Shown here in pieces: positions 1 to 6,950 of a stretch of DNA of 64,000 nucleotides; position 1 is the first letter of the stretch, and the number at the start of each line of letters is the position of its first letter. The position numbers and the translations under genes are program-made. Origin of the DNA: Mycolicibacterium holsaticum DSM 44478 = JCM 12374 (GTDB taxonomy: Bacteria > Actinomycetota > Actinomycetes > Mycobacteriales > Mycobacteriaceae); assembly GCF_019645835.1 (NCBI RefSeq), contig NZ_CP080998.1, forward strand, positions 2,108,001 to 2,172,000, written 5' to 3'. Below the pieces are notes generated by a model, which saw only the letters and a program-made list of their open reading frames with translations, was not told the origin of the DNA and did not search any database.

Positions 1-533
1 CCTACCCGTGCGTGGATGAGCCCGAACGTGCCGGTTGCGGCGAACGTCTGCTCAAGGTGGCCCACCGCCTCCACCAGATCGGCGGCAGCGGTCGGGCTCG
101 GCGCGTCGGCCAGCAGCCGGGTGGCGAACTGGGTCTCAACCGCCAGCGGCTCGCGGATGGCGAACGTCTGGCGGGCGCGCTCGATCACCTGGCCGCGGTC
201 GAACTCCGAGAGGTTGCCGCACTCCTGTAGCCGGTCGAACGCCCAAACCGTCTGAGCCGCAAAGGGGTCGGGGTCGCTGTCCTCGGGTGGCGGGCCGGTC
301 TTGACGTCGCCGGGGTCCAAGTCGTCGGGGTCGACGCACCACGGCGCACCCCAGATCCCGAACGCGCCGGGGTCGCGGTGGGTGCGCGCGCGGATCTGCA
401 CACCGGAGGGCAGCCAGTGCAGGGCTTCGCCCTCGGTTGCTTGTGTCCAGGTGGTTGCCGCGTCCAGGCCCAACGGGTTGGCCGGTGCGATCAGCGGCGG
501 GGTGAACTCGACGGGCTGCAATGCAGTGGTCAT
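1..533 (-). CDS. Phage virion (capsid-type) protein, C-terminus outside window
   Basis: An open frame of 177 codons starts at the ATG complementary to 531-533 and runs off the left edge with no stop. Its ATG overlaps the TGA of the upstream gene (ATGA), which fits translational coupling in the minus-strand late operon. The visible part is acidic and Trp/Pro-rich, with segments such as GAFGIWGAPWCVDP and EPLAVETQFATRLLADAP. This looks to me like mycobacteriophage and prophage-element structural proteins, so a capsid-type role is inferred from pattern memory and from its place beyond TerL. I see no enzymatic motif. The gene is surely real; the exact virion role is uncertain. Confidence 0.6.
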   Translation of the reverse strand, partial: MTTALQPVEFTPPLIAPANPLGLDAATTWTQATEGEALHWLPSGVQIRARTHRDPGAFGIWGAPWCVDPDDLDPGDVKTGPPPEDSDPDPFAAQTVWAFDRLQECGNLSEFDRGQVIERARQTFAIREPLAVETQFATRLLADAPSPTAAADLVEAVGHLEQTFAATGTFGLIHARV

Positions 534-1222
534 GGAATCGCTACTCCTAGCTCGCGTAGTTGGGCGCGCTTGGTCTGCGCGCGGCTGTTCTGTGACCGGC
601 GGCGTTTGGCCGCTGCGGCCTCGGCGCGGTCGATGCGGATCTCCAGTTGGCGTGCGGCGGTGTCGACGTCGCGCAGCATGTCGCACAGCCGCTCGGACCG
701 GCTGGCCACGCCGCGCAACTGCGGGTCGCCGGGTGGTCGGGCGCGGGCCAGCAGCCCGGCCAGTTCGCCGCTGCACGCCTGCGACATCTGGACCAGATGG
801 GTAGCCCAGATCCCCGACGCCAGCGCGTCGCTTCCAATGTCGGGCAGCGCCGGCCGCTGAGTGAGGTCGACCATCAGCCGCACCGCCTGCGCCTTACCCG
901 CCGAGTCCAGGTGGGTCAGGTGCTCGGCGCGGGCCTTTGCGTCGATCTCGGCGAGCCACCCGATCACCGTCGACACCAGCTCGTGCACCGCGTCAGCTAG
1001 ATCGGCGGCACAGCTTGCGCAAACTTGCGGGTTGGGCAACCGGCTGACTCGGCGCGCCAGGGGGTGCACGACGGCGCTCACCTCGGCAGGCAGCGAGAAC
1101 GCACCGCCGTAGGCCGTGGTCAGTCCGGCGCGGCGCCGCTGCCGCAACTGGGCCTGCGAGAGCACCGGTTCGGGTCGGGCGGACTGAGCGGTCTTGGCTC
1201 GCCGCCGCGTTACCGGCCTCAT
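530..1222 (-). CDS. Phage hypothetical protein, 230 aa, helical
   Basis: I do not recognise this protein. I chose the ATG at 1222 because it overlaps the stop of the upstream small gene (ATGA); the frame stays open further upstream, but that part lies over the upstream gene and is not needed. The N-terminus is basic (MRPVTRRRAK), the middle is helical with a CASC cysteine pair (residues about 80-83), and the C-terminal third is a charged Arg/Ala-rich likely coiled coil ending in a basic tail. The next gene starts inside its stop codon. Position between terminase and a capsid-type gene would suit a head-assembly or scaffolding role, but that is inference only. Confidence 0.6.
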   Translation of the reverse strand: MRPVTRRRAKTAQSARPEPVLSQAQLRQRRRAGLTTAYGGAFSLPAEVSAVVHPLARRVSRLPNPQVCASCAADLADAVHELVSTVIGWLAEIDAKARAEHLTHLDSAGKAQAVRLMVDLTQRPALPDIGSDALASGIWATHLVQMSQACSGELAGLLARARPPGDPQLRGVASRSERLCDMLRDVDTAARQLEIRIDRAEAAAAKRRRSQNSRAQTKRAQLRELGVAIP

Positions 1223-1461
1223 GCGGACACCACCGGGTGGGCATGGCGCAGCATGTCGGCCAGGGCGGGAATGTGGGCTGGATCGAGGTTGCCGCGTTCG
1301 GCGTCGATAACTCGGCGGCACCGCCAGTAGGCCAGCGCCGTCTGGCATTCGATGACCCGCGGGTCGGTGTCGGGAACTCCGCGACTCTTGAGCGCGGCCA
1401 GTGTGGACGACCAGCTTGACGCTGTGCGTGACGCCGGGTCGGCTGTTGCTGTAACGGTCAT
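1219..1461 (-). CDS. Small phage protein, paralogue of the gene at 4982-5233
   Basis: An 80-residue protein with the ATG at 1461. Its core (PRVIECQTALAYWRCRRVI) closely resembles the core of the small protein encoded at 4982-5233 (PRVDECRRALAWWRCHNVI), so the element carries two copies of one family about 3.5 kb apart. The conserved C...AL.(W/Y)WRC pattern suggests a small helical bundle, possibly with a structural cysteine pair. Its stop overlaps the start of the next gene. Function is unknown; occurrence just before late genes in both places suggests an accessory packaging or head role. Confidence 0.6.
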   Translation of the reverse strand: MTVTATADPASRTASSWSSTLAALKSRGVPDTDPRVIECQTALAYWRCRRVIDAERGNLDPAHIPALADMLRHAHPVVSA

Positions 1462-1663
1462 GGGCGCAGTCAATCACTGCGGGGTGCACCGCTTCTGCGC
1501 TGCGACGTACGAGGGCCTGTTGTCCGTGCCGTATCCAAAGACACTGTGGCACAACGATATTGCCGTTCCGGACGGCGGAGTCCTGAAGTTCAGAGTCCGA
1601 AATCGTGGTGATTGTGGGCACGGTTGGCCTCGTGTACCTGTTAGCTCTGTTTCGACGAGACCG

Positions 1664-1676
1664 GACGGTATTTTCA
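1664..1676 (+). repeat. 13-bp repeat GACGGTATTTTCA, copy 1
   Basis: This exact 13-mer ends four bases before the ATG of the secreted-protein gene at 1681 and recurs at 5693-5705, just after the other plus-strand secreted-protein gene. It lies in the 219-bp gap between the divergent genes starting at 1461 and 1681, where at least one promoter must lie. It may be an operator or a shared boundary sequence. Confidence 0.4.
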
Positions 1677-1680
1677 GGCC

Positions 1681-1899
1681 ATGCGTACACAAATCGCTCG
1701 AATCATGTTCGCCAGCACCGGTATTGCCATTGCATCCGTTGCGTCGGCGGCGCCGGTATCGGATGCCAAGCCAGTTTGCTCACTGGCTGCGGTGTGCCAC
1801 CAGGCGCCGGCCGGCGTCCCGGTATGGGCGCCCGGCACCGGACCTGCAGCCGATGCGGCCGATGACGCCTTCTACGCCTCGGGCATCGAGTACCAGTAG
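1681..1899 (+). CDS. Small secreted protein inside the phage element
   Basis: A 72-residue protein with a clear Sec signal peptide: basic start (MRTQIAR), hydrophobic stretch, and an SAAP-type cleavage region near residues 22-25. The mature part is about 47 residues, Pro/Ala-rich, with two cysteines (CSLAAVC) that could form a disulphide. It is encoded on the strand opposite to the packaging genes, as expected for a gene expressed from the lysogen. No family is recognised. No good ribosome site precedes the ATG, so a leaderless or near-leaderless transcript is possible. Confidence 0.55.
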   Translation: MRTQIARIMFASTGIAIASVASAAPVSDAKPVCSLAAVCHQAPAGVPVWAPGTGPAADAADDAFYASGIEYQ

Positions 1900-1945
1900 C
1901 CCGGCCGTGACCCCTGACCCCACCAACCGAGAGGAACAACAAACC

Positions 1946-2191
1946 ATGAGCGTCTATCACGTCTGTGACACCTGCGCCCCGGCCATCGTCAACGATGACT
2001 ACTCGGCTTTCGACATGCAGCGGATGCTGTGCACAGATGTCGATTGCGATTACGACCGCGTGATCGCGTTCGTGGAGACCGTGGGCTACCTGGTCGACGC
2101 GGGCCGGGTCAGCAAGGCCGGTTACTGGGAGTGCGAGAGCTGCACTCAGCTGTGCATCGGATCGGCCTACGCGCTGGAGACGCTGGCGTGA
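1946..2191 (+). CDS. Small Cys-rich (zinc-ribbon-like) protein
   Basis: An 81-residue protein starting at ATG 1946 after a good ribosome site (GAGAGGA at 1929-1935). It holds paired cysteines CDTC near residue 8, single cysteines in the middle (LCTDVDCDYD), and CESC followed by C near residues 65-70, a layout compatible with one or two metal-binding knuckles. The stop overlaps the GTG start of the serine recombinase (GTGA), so the two are probably made together and this protein may modulate the recombinase or its transcription. I do not recognise the family. Confidence 0.6.
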   Translation: MSVYHVCDTCAPAIVNDDYSAFDMQRMLCTDVDCDYDRVIAFVETVGYLVDAGRVSKAGYWECESCTQLCIGSAYALETLA

Positions 2192-2931
2192 GCGCGCCGC
2201 GTCGCCGGACCCACACCGCACCGGAGGGCACCGTGGTCGCCTATCTGCGGGTGTCCACCGATGAGCAGGCAGCCAGCGGCGCCGGGCTCGATGCCCAACG
2301 CGCCGCCATCACCGCCGAGGCCGAGCGCCGGGGTTGGACCGTCGTGGCCTGGCACGCCGATGAGGGCATCAGTGGCGGCAAGGGCATCGAGCACCGGCCC
2401 GGCCTGGCCGCCGCTGTGGCCGCGGTGGAGCTGGGCGACGCGGCCGGGCTACTCGCCGCCAAGCTCGACCGCATCAGCCGCTCGGTGCTGGACACGGCCA
2501 AGCTGATGGAACGCGCCCGCCGTGGCGGGTGGGAGCTGGTGACCTGTGATCTGGCCATCGACACCAGCACGCCCGCGGGTGAGGCCACCGCGTCGATGAT
2601 GGCCGTGTTCTCCCAACTTGAGCGGCGCCTGATCAGCCAACGCACCCGCGAGGCCCTGGCAGTGAAACGCGCCCAGGGCGTGCGCCTCGGTCGGCCGTCG
2701 AACCTGCCCGCCGAGGTCGTCGCCCGCATCCTCGCGGCTCGGGCGGGCGGTGCATCACTGCGGGCCATCGCCGCCGAGCTGACCGCCGACGCCGTGCCCA
2801 CCGCCACGGGCGGTAAGTGGCACGCCAGCACGGTGCGCGTCGTGCTCGACGGCCAGGACGCTGCGCGTCTGCGGGCCAAGGCCGCAACCGCGGCCGTCGA
2901 CTTTCATCGCTGCACCTTGAGAACTCCATAG
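2188..2931 (+). CDS. Serine recombinase (resolvase/invertase type)
   Basis: A 247-residue serine recombinase. The catalytic N-terminal domain shows the YLRVSTDEQ motif with the nucleophile at Ser23, then the LDAQR segment, a KLDRISRS block and the SQLERRLISQRTREAL helix. A GRPSNLP linker leads to a Hin-like helix-turn-helix (residues about 175-225) that would bind the recombination site. It is far shorter than large serine integrases, so inversion or resolution is more likely than phage integration, and the element already has a tyrosine integrase. The GTG start overlaps the stop of the upstream Cys-rich gene. A strong hairpin follows the stop. Confidence 0.9.
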   Translation: MSAPRRRTHTAPEGTVVAYLRVSTDEQAASGAGLDAQRAAITAEAERRGWTVVAWHADEGISGGKGIEHRPGLAAAVAAVELGDAAGLLAAKLDRISRSVLDTAKLMERARRGGWELVTCDLAIDTSTPAGEATASMMAVFSQLERRLISQRTREALAVKRAQGVRLGRPSNLPAEVVARILAARAGGASLRAIAAELTADAVPTATGGKWHASTVRVVLDGQDAARLRAKAATAAVDFHRCTLRTP

Positions 2932-3014
2932 AGGAAAGCCACATGGGCGCACCAGGTATCCGCTCGTTGACATGTCCGAGTATCGGCCTGGTGTCGTGTG
3001 GTTACGGCGTCCAA

Positions 3015-3055
3015 TGTCGGCCGGCCCCGGCGCGTCAGTTCGGGGTCGGCCGACA
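3015..3055. terminator. Bidirectional hairpin terminator between convergent genes
   Basis: Two 15-base arms (3015-3029 and 3041-3055) are inverted copies with one mismatch, separated by an 11-base loop. The GC-rich stem sits in the gap between the end of the serine recombinase (2931) and the end of the terminase gene (3070), where a terminator serving both strands is expected. There is no long T-run, which is usual in mycobacteria. Confidence 0.75.
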
Positions 3056-3069
3056 GCACCGCCCGCGTA

Positions 3070-4689
3070 TCAGAGTCCGCGCCGTGTCGGCCGCTGGTAG
3101 CGCAGCGGGTCATAGCCGCCGTCGCTGATACGTCGAGTCAACCGGCTGTTGATCGGTGTCACCGAGGCCAGCCCGCGAGGGTCGAATCGTCCTGTGAACC
3201 GGCGTGATCCGGTCTCGCGCAGTTGCCCGGCGCGCGCGGGATTGGTGAAGGTCACCTGTTGCGCGAGGCTGTGCACCAGCACGTCGTGAGCGACGACCAG
3301 GGCAGCGATCTGGTCGGGCTGGTGCTGGCCGATCTGCCAGCCGACCATCGCGTCCTCCAGGTCGGGCAGGTGTCCGGCGATGCGCACCGTTCCAACCTCC
3401 AGACCTTGCAGCAGCGCAGACGACCGCGCCAGCGCATCGCCACCGCCGCGGCCCGAGCCCTTGGGAGGCCAGGACGTGACCCTGACCGGTCGGCTGACCT
3501 GGTACCGCGACAGCGCATCCTTGACCACCCGCACGTAGGTTTCGCGCGCAGCGAATCCTTCCACCCCGATCTCCGAGGCGCCCACGTTCACCGCCAGTTC
3601 GACAGCGGCCCTGGCCCATTGGTCACTGGTCATCGGCGCGGACACGTCGGCGATGACCGCCACCGTGCCGTCAGGGGTGATCGACGCGGCCACCACGCCG
3701 CAGTTGTCGCCGCTACCCGAGTCGGACGGGTCGACGCCGACAACCGTCTTGATCGGGCGCGGCGGTGCGGCCGGTAGCCGCCAGGTGTCGAGCCAGTCGG
3801 CGCGTATCAGCGTGCCCTCGGGCGTGCTCGGCACGCCGAGGTACAGCGCCGCCCACGCGCGCGATCCCACCGCCCGCTTGATCTCCTCGAAATCGCTGAC
3901 GCTGCGCTCACCGAGCGCGGTCGTCATCCCGACACCCGGCGCCCGGTCCAGGGCATCGGGTACGCCCGGCGTACTGATCGCGGGCACGTTGATGTGCGTC
4001 CACCGCGTGCCGTCCTCGGCCAGCAGCTCGCCGGACAGGTCGTCCTCCGACCAGCGGGTGGCCACGATGATCACGCTGGCGCCGGGGTGCAGACGTGAGA
4101 GCAGCGAGGCCCGGAACTCCGTGCTCAACCGGCGCCGGTAGGCAGCGCTGTCGGCCTCCACTGAGTTTTTGATCGGGTCGTCCACGATTAGCAGATCGGC
4201 GCCGAATCCGGTTGCGCCGGACAGGATGCCACCGGCCAACAGACCACCGCGTGCGCCGGCCAACTGCCACCGGCCCACGCTGGCCTTGTCGGTGGACAGT
4301 GAGATCCCCAAGAGCTGGCCGTGGTCCTCGATCAGGCGCCGGGCTGCACGCGAGTGTTCCTCGGCCAGGCTGTCGCTGTAGGACCGCAGGATGATCATCG
4401 CCGCGGGATTGCTGGCCAGGGCGAACACGGTGCCGACCTGGCTTGTCAGCACGGACTTACCGGTCCTCGGCGGCGTGCTGATGATGTAACGCCGGTCAGG
4501 GTTGGTCACCGCGTCGGCGATGGCGTCGCTGATCAATGCGATGGTCGGGGTGATCCGGTAGCCGGGAACGATCCGCTTGGCCAGCTCTGCCGGTGTCGCC
4601 GGTCGGCGCTGTGCACGCTGAGCCGCCACGGCGCGCACCGCCACAACCCGCGTCGTCGGGTCACCGGCCGTCGCTGCCGCCGCGCTCAC
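3070..4689 (-). CDS. terL: Phage terminase large subunit
   Basis: A 539-residue DNA-packaging motor. The ATPase half has the Walker A motif STPPRTGKS (around residue 70) and the Walker B LLIVDDP near residue 170, followed by the VATRWSEDD coupling segment. The C-terminal nuclease half begins at VVGVDPSDSGSGD, the RuvC-like first acidic motif, around residue 315. Length and order are typical for TerL. The start is GTG at 4689, overlapping the stop of the upstream gene (GTGA). It cuts concatemeric phage DNA and drives it into proheads with the small subunit. Confidence 0.93.
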   Translation of the reverse strand: MSAAAATAGDPTTRVVAVRAVAAQRAQRRPATPAELAKRIVPGYRITPTIALISDAIADAVTNPDRRYIISTPPRTGKSVLTSQVGTVFALASNPAAMIILRSYSDSLAEEHSRAARRLIEDHGQLLGISLSTDKASVGRWQLAGARGGLLAGGILSGATGFGADLLIVDDPIKNSVEADSAAYRRRLSTEFRASLLSRLHPGASVIIVATRWSEDDLSGELLAEDGTRWTHINVPAISTPGVPDALDRAPGVGMTTALGERSVSDFEEIKRAVGSRAWAALYLGVPSTPEGTLIRADWLDTWRLPAAPPRPIKTVVGVDPSDSGSGDNCGVVAASITPDGTVAVIADVSAPMTSDQWARAAVELAVNVGASEIGVEGFAARETYVRVVKDALSRYQVSRPVRVTSWPPKGSGRGGGDALARSSALLQGLEVGTVRIAGHLPDLEDAMVGWQIGQHQPDQIAALVVAHDVLVHSLAQQVTFTNPARAGQLRETGSRRFTGRFDPRGLASVTPINSRLTRRISDGGYDPLRYQRPTRRGL

Positions 4690-4985
4690 GCCGCCGTCCT
4701 CGGCACGCCTCGGCGCCGTCGTGGCCGCTGGGCAGGCAGCGTCAACGCCAGCGCGACGTAGTTCCGCCCGTCGACCTTGACGACATGCACCCGGCCCGTG
4801 ACGTCAAGCCGGGTCAACGACTCGACGCGCTGCCAATACGTCGAGGCGGGCAGCAGCTCGCGCAGTTGCGCCCACGCCATCGCCTGGCCCTCGGCGTCGG
4901 CCAGCCCGTCCAGGATTGCCGCGTCGAGCTGGTCAGGTGTGACGACCGTTGCGGCGGGCTCTGTCTCGGCGTCGGTTGTGGTCAT
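4686..4985 (-). CDS. Small phage protein upstream of terminase
   Basis: A 99-residue protein starting at ATG 4985, within the stop of the preceding gene, and ending inside the TerL start, so all three are translationally coupled. The N-terminal part is acidic; the core (DQLDAAILDGLADAEGQ, then LTRLDVTGRVHVVKVDGR) looks like a small winged-helix fold with a beta hairpin; the tail is strongly basic (RPRRRRGVPR). A DNA-binding or packaging accessory role is possible, but I do not recognise the family. Confidence 0.6.
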   Translation of the reverse strand: MTTTDAETEPAATVVTPDQLDAAILDGLADAEGQAMAWAQLRELLPASTYWQRVESLTRLDVTGRVHVVKVDGRNYVALALTLPAQRPRRRRGVPRTAA

Positions 4986-5233
4986 GCCAGCGCTCCTGTC
5001 AGGTGCTCGATCAGTTCGGCTGCCCGGTCGGCCGCAATCGCCCCGCGGTCGACCTCGGCGGCGATCACGTTGTGGCACCGCCACCATGCGAGCGCGCGGC
5101 GGCACTCGTCGACGCGCGGGCCGTCGACTTCGCCGCGCGATGCCATGACGGCAAGCCGCCCTTGCCACGAGGCCATCGGGCGCGATTGCGGGTCCGCGTA
5201 ACCGCTTCGGTGGTCACGATTTGGCGTAGTCAC
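4982..5233 (-). CDS. Small phage protein, paralogue of the gene at 1219-1461
   Basis: An 83-residue protein if it starts at GTG 5233, which has an AGGT-type ribosome site and best matches the length of its paralogue; an ATG at 5251 would add six residues. Its core, PRVDECRRALAWWRC, matches the family member at 1219-1461. The gene is the first of a coupled trio ending in terL. Function unknown. Its promoter presumably lies in the gap shared with the divergent secreted-protein gene starting near 5359. Confidence 0.6.
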   Translation of the reverse strand: MTTPNRDHRSGYADPQSRPMASWQGRLAVMASRGEVDGPRVDECRRALAWWRCHNVIAAEVDRGAIAADRAAELIEHLTGALA

Positions 5234-5358
5234 ACGACGACCTAACAACATCGGAGTGCAGTAACCGAGGTCAGCAAGTTTCTGCTGTCCCGGTGACAGG
5301 TGCCCTACCTGCCCGCTATTGTTTCCCGCTGAGACTGGGGCAAACTGAGGTCAGAGGG

Positions 5359-5664
5359 GTGCATCCGTTGAAACTACGAGTGATCCTCGTCGCGTTGGCA
5401 ATGGCACCATTGGGTGTCACGTTGGCCGCGCCCGCTGGTGCCGACAACGACATGTACTGCGAGCCACGTCCACTGGTGTCCTACTGCGACGGGCCTGTCC
5501 GCGAGAACGGGTCGTGGCGTCGCTGCTTCTACAACCAGCCACTTCCCTCATACAACAACGGATCCATCACCGGGTACTGGCCGGGTTCGGGGAATTGCTA
5601 TGACGTCGCCGGACCAGGGCAAGATCCCTACCCGTGGGCGCCGCAGCACCATCTCCAGCCGTAG
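5359..5664 (+). CDS. Small secreted protein with CDGPVRENGSWRRC motif
   Basis: About 101 residues. The GTG at 5359 is chosen because it gives a compact signal peptide (HPLKLRVILVALAMAP, cleavage near APAGA-DN); a TTG at 5368 is also possible. The mature region has four or five cysteines and the CDGPVRENGSWRRC motif, which I recognise from a family of small exported mycobacterial proteins with no known function. It lies on the plus strand inside a minus-strand phage operon, so it is probably a lysogeny-expressed cargo gene. A hairpin follows about 20 bp after the stop. Confidence 0.65.
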   Translation: MHPLKLRVILVALAMAPLGVTLAAPAGADNDMYCEPRPLVSYCDGPVRENGSWRRCFYNQPLPSYNNGSITGYWPGSGNCYDVAGPGQDPYPWAPQHHLQP

Positions 5665-5684
5665 CCGAGCGGCGCAGCAGATAC

Positions 5685-5697
5685 CCGTCTGAGACGG
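5685..5697 (+). terminator. Short hairpin followed by TATTTT
   Basis: CCGTCT and AGACGG form a 6-bp stem around a single central base, followed by TATTTTC. It lies 20 bp after the secreted-protein stop on the same strand and looks like a small intrinsic terminator, although the loop is too tight to be ideal. Confidence 0.4.
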
Positions 5698-5705
5698 TAT
5701 TTTCA
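5693..5705 (+). repeat. 13-bp repeat GACGGTATTTTCA, copy 2
   Basis: Exact copy of the 13-mer at 1664-1676. Here it overlaps the right arm of the small hairpin and lies between the secreted-protein gene and the end of the minus-strand gene at 5729. The two copies bracket the 1.7-5.7 kb segment. Confidence 0.4.
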
Positions 5706-5728
5706 TGCACCGCAACCATGTTCGCCGC

Positions 5729-6112
5729 TTAATCCTCAGTCTCGGCAACAATGGAGTCGGGGCTGTGTGGCCCGCTCGCTGACGATTCGGCGTCAGCCAT
5801 GGAATCGTCCACGGATGGCGCTGCCGACGTCTCAGCGGCCACCACAGCCCCGCTCTGCTGTTCTCGGGGTCCGATGACCGCGGCCCACTCGCTCAACTCG
5901 TTCGCGGGCACACCGCCGAGCGCGAGCACCTGGCGGGCGACGTCCACATGCAACGACCACAACGGGTCAGCCGGCCCCGCCACGACGCCGAACAGCGCGC
6001 GGCATTCGTCGGCCACCGCCGCATCGAGCGCGGCCGGGTCCAGCCGTCCCTCGGCCACGTCGCGCGCCACGCTCATCGCGGCCTTGATCGTGTCGTCCTG
6101 CGTGGTGCTCAT
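5729..6112 (-). CDS. Phage hypothetical protein, 127 aa
   Basis: The ATG at 6112 overlaps the stop of the upstream HTH protein (ATGA). The N-terminal two thirds are helical (DPAALDAAVADECRALFG; DPLWSLHVDVARQVLALGG), and the last 40 residues are an acidic, Ser-rich disordered tail. Similar small acidic proteins are common next to terminases in mycobacterial prophage elements, but I cannot name the family. It may act with the small-terminase-like protein just upstream. Confidence 0.6.
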   Translation of the reverse strand: MSTTQDDTIKAAMSVARDVAEGRLDPAALDAAVADECRALFGVVAGPADPLWSLHVDVARQVLALGGVPANELSEWAAVIGPREQQSGAVVAAETSAAPSVDDSMADAESSASGPHSPDSIVAETED

Positions 6113-6600
6113 TCCGTCACAGCCTCCATCACTTCGGCGTCGATCACCGGGAACTCTCGCTGACGCTGCGCGCTCAGGGCCAACAGTTCTCGCTCGGCAC
6201 GGTCCAGGATCGCGGCCGTTGAGTGCGACATCCGTACATCGACCTCGGACCTCACGGGCGCGGCCAACCCGTTGAGCCTCGATGTCTCGGCGATGTGGGC
6301 GCGGATCTCCTTGGAAATCGACGCGATCCGGTCGTCGTCGTCGCGCTCGACGGCCAGGGCCAGACGCTCGAACAGCACCGCCTGCGCGACCCGAATCCCG
6401 TCCACCGCCGCCCGTCGTTGATCCTCGATGGACTCCGGTGCCTCACGCGCCAGATGCCGACGCACGGCCAGTTGAGCACCGCTGCGCGTCTTGTAGCCCT
6501 CAGCGTCGGCGATCTCCTGCCACGTCCGGCCGATGACCCGCAACCGATATGCGCGGGCTGCCCTCCGATAGCTATCTTGTCGGCCTTCCCGAGGTGCCAT
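6109..6600 (-). CDS. Small-terminase-like HTH protein
   Basis: 163 residues from the ATG at 6600; the frame is open further upstream, but that part is Cys/Arg-rich and unlike phage proteins. An HTH-like segment lies near the N-terminus (YRLRVIGRTWQEIADAEGYK, residues about 16-36), followed by a long charged helical region (residues 60-140), the usual layout of a terminase small subunit. That subunit binds pac/cos DNA and loads TerL. Terminase large subunit is encoded three genes downstream on the same strand. A plain DNA-binding regulator is the main alternative. The heptamer array lies directly upstream. Confidence 0.55.
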   Translation of the reverse strand: MAPREGRQDSYRRAARAYRLRVIGRTWQEIADAEGYKTRSGAQLAVRRHLAREAPESIEDQRRAAVDGIRVAQAVLFERLALAVERDDDDRIASISKEIRAHIAETSRLNGLAAPVRSEVDVRMSHSTAAILDRAERELLALSAQRQREFPVIDAEVMEAVTE

Positions 6601-6759
6601 GTATGCATTGTGTCGACATTGCGTGCAATGGGTCGTACGCTCGCGCGCACTTTCGGGCACCGCCCTCTACTGTGTTCCGGCCGCGTCGTCGGGTGGCCCG
6701 ACGCAACGAGATTCTGTCGGTCCTAACCCCTGCACTGGACTCGCGGACCAGAACGACCC

Positions 6760-6924
6760 ATGGACACATGGACACACCTAAGGGGGTGTGTCCAATGTCC
6801 ATATGGGCGATGTCCATGTTGTCCATAAGGGTTGTCCATGGAGTGACCTGCGGATTTGTTGTCCCGATGTCCATGTGTCCATGTGTTGTCCATGGAGACC
6901 GGTTGTCCATGGTGGTTTGTCCAT
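6760..6924. repeat. Iteron-like array of TGTCCAT heptamers
   Basis: Nine exact TGTCCAT copies on the plus strand (starting at 6796, 6811, 6820, 6833, 6868, 6876, 6887, 6904, 6918) and two on the minus strand (6760 and 6768), plus a near copy at 6789. Three are part of a longer GTTGTCCATGG unit (6831, 6885, 6902). A 10-bp inverted repeat (6769-6778 and 6785-6794) sits at the left edge. The array fills the 350-bp gap between the helicase stop (6951) and the next start (6600), which holds no other credible gene. Candidate replication origin or a regulator-binding array. Confidence 0.8.
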
Positions 6925-6950
6925 GTGCGACGGGGGCTTTTGTACGCCTG

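Noticed and set aside
2943..3128. Short plus-strand frame of 61 codons with a good GAGGAAA ribosome site after the serine recombinase.
   Set aside because: It runs through the hairpin terminator and then antisense to the end of terL, and its sequence is Arg-rich shadow-like with no family resemblance.
6760..6924. CRISPR array.
   Set aside because: Repeats are only 7-11 bp, irregularly spaced and in both orientations, and no cas genes are near.
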